Positions 1 through 6,091 of a stretch of DNA of 23,316 bases are shown here, piece by piece. A program made the position numbers and the translations under genes. Position 1 is the stretch's first letter, and each line of letters opens with the position of its first letter. The notes beneath the pieces were generated by a model, which did no database searches, was not told the DNA's origin, and saw nothing but the letters and a program-made list of their open reading frames with translations. The stretch comes from JBEBVQ01 sp964636205 (GTDB lineage: Bacteria > Bacteroidota > Bacteroidia > Chitinophagales > Chitinophagaceae), in contig CAZWPF010000049.1 in the NCBI GenBank assembly GCA_964636205.1, positions 1 to 23,316 of the forward strand, given 5' to 3'.

Positions 1-2
1 GG

Positions 3-92
3 CATAACCATCAGATTGCAGATACCCCTGGAACCCCTCCATTACCTTTAAATCCAGGAACACATTTATTCAAAACGGATATTCCGAATTAA
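3..92 (+). CDS. C-terminal end of a truncated, unidentified protein
   Basis: An open frame runs in from the left edge for 29 codons and stops at TAA 90-92. The visible peptide is proline- and threonine-rich (…TPGTPPLPLNPG…) and ends in KTDIPN. No domain can be recognised in so short a tail. It is reported because it is the only frame open from the edge over a useful length, and because the next gene has its own promoter and riboswitch, so an upstream gene ending here is plausible. It could also be non-coding. Confidence 0.4.
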   Translation, partial: HNHQIADTPGTPPLPLNPGTHLFKTDIPN

Positions 93-149
93 TATTGCAC
101 CATGCGATGCAGGATAATTTTTTAGGAAGTGAAAGTGAAAGTCAAAATT

Positions 150-157
150 TATCTTTG
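150..157 (+). promoter_or_regulatory. Predicted -7 promoter element of fluC
   Basis: TATCTTTG matches the Bacteroidota primary sigma factor -7 consensus TAnnTTTG exactly. Transcription would begin about seven bases later, near 164, which is where the first stem of the fluoride riboswitch begins. I see no convincing TTTG at -33. The fit of the predicted start to the aptamer edge supports the call. Confidence 0.55.
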
Positions 158-164
158 CAATCTA

Positions 165-218
165 AGGTGTGGTGCTCCACCTATACAAACCGCTTTTAAT
201 AAGCTGATGACGCCTGCT
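165..218 (+). ncRNA. Fluoride riboswitch (crcB motif)
   Basis: The leader matches the fluoride aptamer in order and sequence. P1 pairs AGGTG 165-169 with CACCT 178-182. A loop carries GGTG 171-174. AAAC 187-190 follows, then a hairpin pairs GCTT 192-195 with AAGC 201-204. The diagnostic TGATGACGCCTGCT 205-218 comes next; its CGCC 211-214 can form the pseudoknot with GGTG 171-174. This RNA class binds fluoride with magnesium and turns on fluoride exporters. It sits 20 bases before the start of a fluC gene, the commonest target of the class. No U-tract terminator lies between aptamer and start codon, so control of translation initiation is more likely than termination (inference). Confidence 0.88.
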
Positions 219-238
219 AATTCAAAACTTCCATCATA

Positions 239-625
239 ATGGCAGGGACAATATTTGCTCATTCGAAATTGTTAATGCTTGTTTTTATAGGCGGCGGAAT
301 GGGATCCGTGTCCAGATACATTTTAGGAAAATGGCTCAACCCTTTGCTGAGCAATTTTCCAATTGGCACACTAGTCATTAACACCTTAGCCTGCTTTATT
401 TTAGGTTCTGTTTGGGCATATGCTGATCAACGACCTAATCAAGATCAGCTGTGGGCCTTCCTGATTATTGGATTTTGCGGCGGTTTCAGTACCTTCTCGA
501 CCTTCAGTTTTGAAATAATCCAATTAATAAAAAGCGGCGCCGGGATTGTAGGGCTTGCTTACCTTTTGCTTTCAGTAATACTGGGAATATGTTTCACTGT
601 CCTCGGTTATACCCTATTCAAATGA
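239..625 (+). CDS. fluC: Fluoride ion channel FluC (CrcB family)
   Basis: This is a small inner-membrane protein of 128 residues, the usual length for the family, with four hydrophobic segments. It forms dual-topology dimers that export fluoride passively. Visible hallmarks are GGGMGSVSRY (18-27), GTLVINTLACFILG (43-56) with the conserved pore Asn48, and GFCGGFSTFSTFSFE (78-92), which carries the phenylalanine/serine-threonine pore track and central sodium site. The ATG at 239 is used because it directly follows the riboswitch; Met13 is an alternative that would still keep the first helix. There is no clear Shine-Dalgarno sequence. The gene is probably induced by fluoride through the preceding aptamer and converges on the DUF2200 gene 18 bases downstream. 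Confidence 0.95.
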   Translation: MAGTIFAHSKLLMLVFIGGGMGSVSRYILGKWLNPLLSNFPIGTLVINTLACFILGSVWAYADQRPNQDQLWAFLIIGFCGGFSTFSTFSFEIIQLIKSGAGIVGLAYLLLSVILGICFTVLGYTLFK

Positions 626-643
626 GCTTGAATAGCAACTAAA

Positions 644-1009
644 TTAGCGCTCCCTCAGGATTTTCTCCATTTTTCTTCCCTTGGCCAATTCATCTACCAG
701 CTTATCCAGATATCTGGCTTTCTGAGTTAGTGGATTTTCAATTTCCTCTACCCTATAACCGCAAATCATTCCGGTAATCAGTTCGGCATTTGGATGTAAC
801 TGCGCTCGTTCAAAAAATGTTTTGAAATCTACTTTCTCTTCGATCAATTGCTGCAAAGCTTGTTCGTCGAAACCGGTAAGCCACTCGATCACCTGATTCA
901 GTTCTGCCTTTGTACGGCCCTTTTTTTCGACTTTCTCCACATACAAAGGATATACGGAGGCGAAAATCATTTTTGCAATCCGCTCGTTATGTGCATCAGT
1001 AAGTTTCAT
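644..1009 (-). CDS. DUF2200 family protein
   Basis: The 121-residue protein has the family's signature throughout: RIAKMIFASVYPLYVEKVE near the N terminus, a GRTKAELNQVIEWLTGF segment, LITGMICGYRVEEIENPLTQ (78-97), and a C-terminal RYLDKLVDELAKGRKMEKIL. DUF2200 proteins are small, cytosolic and of unknown biochemical function. The gene starts 15 bases after the stop of the DUF488 gene, so the two are probably one transcript. It is full length for the family. I do not assign a function. Confidence 0.9.
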   Translation of the reverse strand: MKLTDAHNERIAKMIFASVYPLYVEKVEKKGRTKAELNQVIEWLTGFDEQALQQLIEEKVDFKTFFERAQLHPNAELITGMICGYRVEEIENPLTQKARYLDKLVDELAKGRKMEKILRER

Positions 1010-1024
1010 TGTAATAGAAGCTGT

Positions 1025-1576
1025 TTATTCAAATTTACAACTATCCGAATAAACGATCCTTCCCTTTAATATTCTTGCCGGTGAAGTGTAAGTGTGCTCT
1101 TCAGATTTGCCAATCGACATGATATGAACAACTGTCCATCCTCTGGCTTTTAAATAATCGGAAATCAGCGAGCGATGACATCGCCACCACACTGCCTCAG
1201 CACACATAAATGCAGTCTCTTGTCGATTCGCCATTTGTTCTAAAACCTGCATTGAAGATTTAAACTCGGGCGTAACCATGTGGTCCGCGTATCCTCTCAT
1301 TGAAGTACTTCTCAGACGATTATTGGGAGAGTTTTCCTGGGGCACCCTTCGACCTCCCAATGATTCCAGATGAATATAATCGATACCTGCTTTTTCTAGA
1401 TCCTTAACCAACAACTCTTTGTTGAACCAAGGGTATTGTGAATAACCGGGATTCCGGCGAATGTCTGCTACAGATTCAATACTAAACGACTGTAGAAGAC
1501 TGATAAACGCACCGGATGTGTAAGCGGAATGGCCGACACTGTAAATAACCGGTTTGTTTGATTTTTTTAAACTCAT
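1025..1576 (-). CDS. DUF488 domain protein
   Basis: This 183-residue soluble protein carries the DUF488 pattern: YSVGHSAYT (12-20), VADIRRNPGYSQYPWF (36-51), the LGGRRVP block (73-79), GYADHM (95-100), and the paired MCAE (124-127) and CHR (133-135) motifs, whose cysteines and histidine are conserved in the family. The function of DUF488 is not established; a nucleic-acid or redox role has been guessed from the conserved Cys/His pattern. It is the upstream gene of a two-gene minus-strand unit with DUF2200. The start at 1576 gives a normal N terminus (MSLKKSNKPVIYSVGHS). The upstream side is a gene-free region shared with the divergent alanine dehydrogenase gene. Confidence 0.88.
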   Translation of the reverse strand: MSLKKSNKPVIYSVGHSAYTSGAFISLLQSFSIESVADIRRNPGYSQYPWFNKELLVKDLEKAGIDYIHLESLGGRRVPQENSPNNRLRSTSMRGYADHMVTPEFKSSMQVLEQMANRQETAFMCAEAVWWRCHRSLISDYLKARGWTVVHIMSIGKSEEHTYTSPARILKGRIVYSDSCKFE

Positions 1577-1972
1577 ATATAACTTTTAATGAAAAAACTT
1601 GGGGTCGGCGAAAGGGACGCACATAATAATCGATAAGCCGAAAAATAGGGGAGAAAACGCAGCCTCGCTGCGTATAACTACGATGGGGAAACTCTTAATA
1701 TTTAAGTGAAGATAACATAAATTTTATTAATTATAAATAAATTTTAAATCAAATCGCTCACCACAGGGCAATTTTCTTTCGAAAACAACCTGATACGCTT
1801 GCCACCATTGATAAAATTGCATCTCAAAAAAATCTTCCTACTTCAAAAACGGTCAGCTTACGTAAGTGCACATTAATAAGGAATAAGCAACATCAAGTAT
1901 TATTCTTATTGATCCAATGGAGTTATAACATAACAGCAAAGAATAATGAGTTATTCTAATATCCAAACAAAT
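1577..1972. other. Gene-free region between DUF488 and ald with small palindromes
   Basis: No reading frame of any length with coding character is visible. It is strongly AT-rich around 1690-1760. It holds a perfect 6-bp hairpin ACGCAG/CTGCGT at 1657-1673, a 10-bp palindrome CTTACGTAAG at 1857-1866, AATAAG repeats at 1875-1880 and 1882-1887 with an inverted CTTATT at 1905-1910, and AGAATAA-TGAG-TTATTCT at 1940-1957. It must contain the DUF488 promoter, which I could not identify, and the upstream control region of ald. Confidence 0.6.
1940..1957. promoter_or_regulatory. Palindrome upstream of the ald promoter, possible regulator site
   Basis: AGAATAA and TTATTCT form a perfect 7-bp inverted repeat around TGAG. 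It ends 15 bases before the predicted -33 element of ald, a typical position for an activator. Alanine dehydrogenase genes in other bacteria are often controlled by dedicated regulators, some of the Lrp/AsnC family, but nothing here identifies the protein. The palindrome was read directly; its role is inference. Confidence 0.35.
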
Positions 1973-2004
1973 TTTGTACATTTCTGCCCTGAATTACATC
2001 TTTG
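1973..2004 (+). promoter_or_regulatory. Predicted promoter of ald
   Basis: TTTG at 1973-1976 and CATCTTTG at 1997-2004 are separated by 20 bases. This fits the Bacteroidota -33/-7 promoter (TTTG, about 19-21 bases, TAnnTTTG) with one mismatch. Transcription would begin near 2011, directly at the ATG at 2012, giving a leaderless or nearly leaderless message. This also argues against the upstream ATG at 1946. Confidence 0.55.
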
Positions 2005-2011
2005 CATCGGA

Positions 2012-3223
2012 ATGAGTAAGAAGCCGTATATATCACCTTCATTTTCTTATGTGCCCTTAGAAGAGACGTTGGAAATTGTGCCCCGCAAGAAACAGCTCTT
2101 TATTGGCATCCCTAAAGAAACCTCATTCCAGGAAAATAGAGTGGCTTTAACTCCTGAGGCGGTATCGGTATTGGTCAATAACGGCCACGAAGTTACCGTG
2201 GAACATGGAGCCGGTGAGGGATCTTTCTATTTTGATAGTGACTATAGCGAGGCGGGTGCCCGTATAGTTTACGAAAAGCAAGAAGTATATAAAGCCACAA
2301 TGATTATCAAATCTGCTCCGATTTCAGAGGAGGAGGTTTGTATGTTGCAGCCCAATCAAGTGGTAATTTCACCGATACATCTTCCTTTCCTGAAGACCGA
2401 GATGATGGAGCAATTGATGCAGAAAAAAATCATTGCCATCGCTTTCGAATCGATCAAGGATGATTCCGGCACCTATCCCATTGTTCGCTCCATGAGTGAA
2501 ATTGCAGGTGCCAGCGCCATTCTTACAGCAGCGCAATATCTTAATAATGCGCATAGCGGGAAGGGCATTCTTCTGGGAGGAATATCAGGGGTACCACCTG
2601 CAAAAGTGCTCATCATCGGTTCTGGAATCGTTGGTGAATTCGCGGCTCGCGCAGCCCTTGGCCTAGGTGCATCTGTACAAGTTTTTGACAATTCGATCTA
2701 TCGCCTGATGCGACTTCAAAATAATATCGGTCGCAGGGTATTCACTTCCGTTATCGACCCGGTTACCCTGGCAGAAGAGTTGTGCATGGCAGACGTTGCC
2801 GTTGGCGCGCTCAAACCGGTGCACGGTATTACCCCCATGGTAGTTACCGAAGAAATGGTGCAGCATATGAAAGCCGGTTCTGTTATCGTAGATGTTAGTA
2901 TCGACCGGGGAGGATGTTTTGAAACTTCGAGAGTTACGTCTCACGAAAAGCCGGTTTATAAAAAATACGATGTCATTCACTATTGCGTTCCCAATATACC
3001 TTCCGGTGTGGCAAGGACGGCCTCAAGAGCTATCAGCAATGTACTCATGCCCATAGCGCTTGAATGCGGGGAGTTGGGTGGTGCCGAAGGACTAATTCTG
3101 GCAAAAAGCGGAATACGGAAAGGCGTCTACCTCTACAAAGGTTGTGTCACCAATTCTTCGCTCGCGCGTAGATTCTCCTTGAAATATACTGATCTGGATC
3201 TGTTACTTGCTTCCCCTAGTTAA
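2012..3223 (+). CDS. ald: Alanine dehydrogenase (NAD-dependent)
   Basis: The protein interconverts L-alanine and pyruvate plus ammonia with NAD, in the cytosol. Numbering from Met at 2012 (403 residues): FIGIPKETSFQENRVALTP (30-48) with substrate-binding Arg43, the catalytic-site IIKSAP (Lys100) and SPIHLP (His123), the Rossmann loop IIGSGIVGEFAA (201-212) with Asp226 at the end of the next strand, and VDVSIDRGGCFETS (293-306). The frame is open from 1946, but the 22 extra residues are poorly conserved in type and the predicted promoter lies inside them, so 2012 is preferred. The related transhydrogenase alpha subunit is less likely because the chain is complete at this length. It is followed after 26 bases by a TerB-like gene, probably in the same transcript. 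Confidence 0.88.
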   Translation: MSKKPYISPSFSYVPLEETLEIVPRKKQLFIGIPKETSFQENRVALTPEAVSVLVNNGHEVTVEHGAGEGSFYFDSDYSEAGARIVYEKQEVYKATMIIKSAPISEEEVCMLQPNQVVISPIHLPFLKTEMMEQLMQKKIIAIAFESIKDDSGTYPIVRSMSEIAGASAILTAAQYLNNAHSGKGILLGGISGVPPAKVLIIGSGIVGEFAARAALGLGASVQVFDNSIYRLMRLQNNIGRRVFTSVIDPVTLAEELCMADVAVGALKPVHGITPMVVTEEMVQHMKAGSVIVDVSIDRGGCFETSRVTSHEKPVYKKYDVIHYCVPNIPSGVARTASRAISNVLMPIALECGELGGAEGLILAKSGIRKGVYLYKGCVTNSSLARRFSLKYTDLDLLLASPS

Positions 3224-3249
3224 CCCTATAAACCTAACAGTGCTTTTTT

Positions 3250-3606
3250 ATGCCCAATCATAGAATGAATAAAACCATGGCCGGCTATCATTTGCTTATG
3301 ATACTGTCGGCAGTAGATTACCGTTTCAATCATTTGGAGGATAAAGTGATTCGGGAATACTTGGTTGAAGAATTTCCAATTCATGTAAATCTGGACCGCG
3401 AAATGGAAGTCATCAGCAACCTTCGTCCCGAAGAATGGGAAAGTCATTTCCTAAAGGCTATGGATGATTTCTATGATGATGCCACCGAAGCAGAACGCCG
3501 CAGTCTGCTCAATTTCGCTATACAGTTGACTAACGCGGATAAGATAATTACTAAAGAAGAGAATTATTATCTGAATCTTTTGTTTGAAGCCTGGGAACCG
3601 GTTTAA
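3250..3606 (+). CDS. TerB-like helical protein
   Basis: A 118-residue, acidic, all-helical protein with no signal peptide. Two repeats resemble the TerB fold: an N-terminal LMILSAVDYRFNHLEDKVI (about 16-34) and a C-terminal LTNADKIITKEENYYLNLLF (about 94-113), the latter with the AD-x-I-x-EE acidic pattern that can bind metal in TerB. TerB-like domains occur well outside tellurite resistance, and no other ter gene is present here, so no resistance role is claimed. The start at 3250 is uncertain; Met6 and Met10 are in frame. It lies 26 bases after ald and is probably its operon partner. Confident for the gene, moderate for the fold. Confidence 0.7.
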   Translation: MPNHRMNKTMAGYHLLMILSAVDYRFNHLEDKVIREYLVEEFPIHVNLDREMEVISNLRPEEWESHFLKAMDDFYDDATEAERRSLLNFAIQLTNADKIITKEENYYLNLLFEAWEPV

Positions 3607-3669
3607 GGTATTAATATTTACCTAGTCATCCACTCCATTCTATTCACTGGTCTCGCCGGGTCTAAACAC

Positions 3670-3694
3670 TAGTCCGGATATAGTCGGACTATAT
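3670..3694. repeat. Palindrome with overlapping inverted repeat
   Basis: ATATAGTC-G-GACTATAT at 3678-3694 is a perfect 17-base palindrome. TAGTCCG at 3670-3676 can alternatively pair with CGGACTA 3685-3691. The two pairings are mutually exclusive. It lies between the TerB-like gene and the SRPBCC gene and could be an operator or an RNA structure. Confidence 0.5.
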
Positions 3695-3722
3695 TAACTC
3701 AGGAACGAACCCCTATGCATTG

Positions 3723-3747
3723 GAATATGCCTAGGTTTGGCATATTC
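3723..3747. repeat. Perfect 9-bp inverted repeat (hairpin)
   Basis: GAATATGCC (3723-3731) pairs perfectly with GGCATATTC (3739-3747) across the seven-base loop TAGGTTT. No T-run follows, so it is not a classic intrinsic terminator. It lies about 95 bases before the chosen start of the SRPBCC gene and could end ald-terB transcription or act in the leader of the next gene. Confidence 0.5.
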
Positions 3748-3841
3748 TACCCCCATCTTTGTCCCATTCAGAATTCGACAATATCGAAATTATTCATATT
3801 TTTACAATATCAATTTGAATAATAACTCTAAAATCCATGTT

Positions 3842-4366
3842 ATGAGAATATTGAAACGAATCGTTTTGGTGCTTTTAATCCTTATTGCGTTACCGTTTAT
3901 CATTGCAATATTTCTACCCCGTGAATCTAACGTGACTGTATCGGGGGTCATTAATCGTCCGTCCGGAGTCGTGTATGACTATATCAGGATTCTAGATAAT
4001 CACAAACACTTTAGCGCATGGATATTACAGGATCCTAATTTGGTGCCGGAAGTTCGAGGTATAGATGGGACCGTCGGTGCTATCTTGAGTTGGAATAGCG
4101 AGAAAATGGGTAAAGGAGAGCAAGAAATAGTAGGTTTGTCACCTCAAAAATTGGAATTAGAACTCCGCTTTATTGAACCTATGTCAGGAAAAGCGGATGT
4201 CAGTTACGAATTCGAATCGATTGGTGAAAATCAGACTCAACTTGTGAGTAAGTTTCATAGTGTCACTAATTATCCATGGAATTTTATGAGCGTTTTCTTT
4301 GGCAATAGCATGGTTCGCAAGATGGAAACAGAGTCGATACAAAATCTAAAAACGATATTAGAATAG
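3842..4366 (+). CDS. Membrane-anchored SRPBCC (START/polyketide cyclase-like) protein
   Basis: From Met at 3842 the product is 174 residues. Residues 1-24 (MRILKRIVLVLLILIALPFI…) are a positively charged then hydrophobic anchor or uncleaved signal. The rest has the SRPBCC helix-grip pattern: a first strand V-T-V-S-G-V-I-N-R-P, the helix VVYDYIRILDNHKHFSAW typical of the fold, strands with GTVGAILSWNS and GKGEQEIVGLSP, and a C-terminal amphipathic helix RKMETESIQNLKTIL. Such proteins bind hydrophobic ligands; the ligand cannot be inferred. An upstream in-frame TTG at 3737 would add 35 non-hydrophobic residues ahead of the anchor and is rejected. It is followed 36 bases later by the YjdM-like gene, which has its own -7 element. 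Confidence 0.8.
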   Translation: MRILKRIVLVLLILIALPFIIAIFLPRESNVTVSGVINRPSGVVYDYIRILDNHKHFSAWILQDPNLVPEVRGIDGTVGAILSWNSEKMGKGEQEIVGLSPQKLELELRFIEPMSGKADVSYEFESIGENQTQLVSKFHSVTNYPWNFMSVFFGNSMVRKMETESIQNLKTILE

Positions 4367-4371
4367 GTTGG

Positions 4372-4379
4372 TACCTTTG
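4372..4379 (+). promoter_or_regulatory. Predicted -7 element of the yjdM-like gene
   Basis: TACCTTTG fits TAnnTTTG exactly and lies 23 bases before the ATG at 4403, implying a leader of roughly 17 bases. No TTTG is seen at -33, so the call is moderate. Confidence 0.4.
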
Positions 4380-4402
4380 CAGGCATTACCAAACAACCTG
4401 TT

Positions 4403-4990
4403 ATGATGGAATTAGAACGCCAACTTCGGGAAAGAAGTGGCAACAAATGTGAATTGTGCAGCATAGATCAGAACCTGCAAACCTATGATGTACCCCCGGT
4501 AGCTGATAATATTGCAGGAAATACTATACTCGTTTGTGGCAAATGTCTGGCTCAAATCGAAAAACAGGAAGAACTCGATAATAATCATTGGCAATGCCTC
4601 ACAGAATCAATGTGGAGCGAAGTTCCTGCAGTTCAGGTCGTGGCTTGGCGTATGCTAAATCGACTGAAACAAGAAAGCTGGGCGGCAGAAAATCTGGATA
4701 TGCTGTATCTGGATGACGAAATGCTGCAGTGGGCGAAGGCAACCGGGGATCATGAAAATGACGCTTCCGTGGACTTACATAAAGATAGTATGGGCAATCA
4801 GCTCAAAAACGGAGACACAGTGGTGCTCACTAAATCATTAGACGTTAAAGGATCTACCGTCAACGCAAGATTAGGTACCGTCGTGAAAAATATCCGCTTG
4901 GTTCCTGACAATACCGAACAAATAGAGGGGAAAATTGAAGGCCAGACCATCGTCATCCTTACAAAATATCTTAGAAAGCAGAATAATTAA
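4403..4990 (+). CDS. yjdM: YjdM/PhnA family zinc-ribbon protein
   Basis: A cytosolic protein of 195 residues with two parts. The N terminus is a zinc ribbon with CELC (16-19) and CGKC (45-48). A variable middle follows, then the compact C-terminal PhnA/YjdM domain (about 122-195) with KDSMGNQLKNGDTVVLTKSL, KGSTVNARLGTVVKNIRLV and IEGKIEGQTIVILTKYLRK. The family was once named for phosphonate use, but that link was positional in E. coli and its real role is unclear. No phn genes are present here. It is longer than the roughly 110-residue E. coli form because of the central insert. Start Met1 or Met2 are both possible. Confidence 0.88.
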   Translation: MMELERQLRERSGNKCELCSIDQNLQTYDVPPVADNIAGNTILVCGKCLAQIEKQEELDNNHWQCLTESMWSEVPAVQVVAWRMLNRLKQESWAAENLDMLYLDDEMLQWAKATGDHENDASVDLHKDSMGNQLKNGDTVVLTKSLDVKGSTVNARLGTVVKNIRLVPDNTEQIEGKIEGQTIVILTKYLRKQNN

Positions 4991-5018
4991 GATCCGAAAC
5001 AATCCAATTTCGGGTCTT
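4989..5018 (+). terminator. Hairpin at the 3' end of the yjdM-like gene
   Basis: AAGATCCGAAA (4989-4999) pairs with TTTCGGGTCTT (5008-5018), 11 base pairs with one G-U, around an eight-base loop. It begins inside the stop codon of the preceding gene. There is only a weak T-rich tail, so termination strength is uncertain. Confidence 0.6.
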
Positions 5019-5056
5019 AGTTAATGAATTTAACAAATTATCCTTTTTTCAGACGC

Positions 5057-5064
5057 TATATTTG
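5057..5064 (+). promoter_or_regulatory. Predicted -7 element of the outer-membrane barrel gene
   Basis: TATATTTG is an exact TAnnTTTG match, 17 bases before the ATG at 5082. This implies a leader of about 11 bases. No -33 TTTG is evident. Confidence 0.45.
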
Positions 5065-5081
5065 CGCAATAATTAATACTT

Positions 5082-5786
5082 ATGAAGTATTGCCTGGCAA
5101 TCCTAGCCCTTTGTACCTTACCAACCTCTATTCTTGTAGCACAGGAAAAATCAGAAAAAGCGCAAGCCGAAATCCAAAAACCATCACGAGATTTCGTCAT
5201 GTTGCAGTTTACCCACAATAGCTGGGAAAACAAACCGGATTCTGTTCAAATCAAAGGTATTGGTCGAGGCTTTTCGGGATACCTCAACTACGATTTCCCC
5301 ATCAGTAAGTCGAACTTTAGCTTCGCTGCCGGGATAGGTATCAACGTTAGTAATATTTACTTTAAAGACCAGGAATTGGTGTTCACAGATACCGGTGTGG
5401 CCGGACAGCAAGTACGCTTTATTCCTGAATCAATCGATTATAAGCGGTACAAACTCACCACCACCTATCTCGAAGCTCCTTTTGAGCTGAGATATTTTGG
5501 CAATAAGGCCAATAGAAATCGCGGATTCAAAGCGGCTGTTGGATTGAAAGTGGGAACCATAGTAGGCGCCCATACAAAGGGTCGGTATACCGTAGAAGGG
5601 CAAAAAATGACCGAAAAGGTTAATACACGCAGATATTTTGAAACCTGGAACTTTGCCGGCACAGCACGCATCGGTTGGGGCAATATAAGCATAGTTGGTA
5701 ATTATAATATCACCAATTTATTCAAAGAAAACGAAGGCCCGGCAGTGGTACCCTATTCTATAGGAATCTGTTTATCCGGTCTCTAA
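5082..5786 (+). CDS. Outer-membrane beta-barrel protein (PorT-like fold)
   Basis: The 234-residue product begins with a clear Sec signal peptide, MKYCLAILALCTLPTSILVAQ, with predicted cleavage after about residue 20. The rest alternates polar and hydrophobic residues in amphipathic strands with aromatic girdles (SGYLNYDFPISKSNFSFAAGIGINVSN…), repeated glycine-rich turns, and a C-terminal strand ending in an aliphatic residue. This is the pattern of the 8-10-stranded outer-membrane barrels common in Bacteroidota, for which PorT is the name-giving example. The closest annotated description is outer membrane beta-barrel protein; a specific role, such as in type IX secretion, cannot be claimed. 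It appears to be transcribed alone. Confidence 0.75.
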   Translation: MKYCLAILALCTLPTSILVAQEKSEKAQAEIQKPSRDFVMLQFTHNSWENKPDSVQIKGIGRGFSGYLNYDFPISKSNFSFAAGIGINVSNIYFKDQELVFTDTGVAGQQVRFIPESIDYKRYKLTTTYLEAPFELRYFGNKANRNRGFKAAVGLKVGTIVGAHTKGRYTVEGQKMTEKVNTRRYFETWNFAGTARIGWGNISIVGNYNITNLFKENEGPAVVPYSIGICLSGL

Positions 5787-6091
5787 TTTTCGAGGCTGTA
5801 TGAACCAGTATATTTAACCGTTTACTACATAATTAATCTATCTCTTTTGTGATTTCACAATCAATAGCAAGACGATATAGATAGCGATCTGTAGCATTCA
5901 ATTATATAATTAGAGAAAGCAGGATAGACTCGGTTTAAGCGAAATACACAATAAATGGTTACTAATGCTTATTTTCGCATGGTTTTCATCAGTGCGGACT
6001 GAGCCCTTGTATTGATCGAACAGGTGTTGCACCCGGTGCAAATTTGTTCCGGGCTTATTCTCAAATTCAGAATTCAAAACAAAGACGTTCT
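5787..6091. other. Gene-free region before adk
   Basis: No coding frame is visible across these 305 bases. It holds TTGTGA-TT-TCACAA at 5847-5860 and TTGCACC-C-GGTGCAA at 6027-6041, both perfect inverted repeats. CAAATTTG at 6039-6046 is one mismatch from the Bacteroidota -7 consensus and overlaps the second palindrome. No tRNA or riboswitch was recognised. Confidence 0.55.

Noticed and set aside
2663..2980. Long antisense frame opposite ald, and similar frames opposite comEC, nrdJ, fadN and the GT-C-like gene
   Set aside because: Their translations show no recognisable domain and lie wholly inside well-supported genes in the other strand or frame.
3250..3606. Tellurite resistance gene
   Set aside because: Only a TerB-like fold is seen; no terC, terD or terZ partner is present.
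3684..3694. Shared 11-mer TCGGACTATAT with 20757-20767
   Set aside because: Many 11-base matches are expected by chance in a 23-kb window, and the flanking bases differ.
3737..3841. N-terminal extension of the SRPBCC protein from a TTG
   Set aside because: It would place 35 mostly polar residues before a membrane anchor, and the TTG lies in the loop and arm of a hairpin.
4403..4990. Phosphonate utilisation locus
   Set aside because: The PhnA/YjdM name is historical; no phosphonate transporter or C-P lyase gene is present.
5847..5860. CRP-like site TTGTGA-TT-TCACAA
   Set aside because: The spacer is 2 bases rather than the 6 of CRP/FNR sites, and no regulator gene is nearby. It is kept only as a palindrome in the gap description.
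6044..6091. N-terminal extension of adenylate kinase from a TTG
   Set aside because: The extra 16 residues are polar and precede the universally conserved first strand; the ATG at 6092 gives the normal N terminus.
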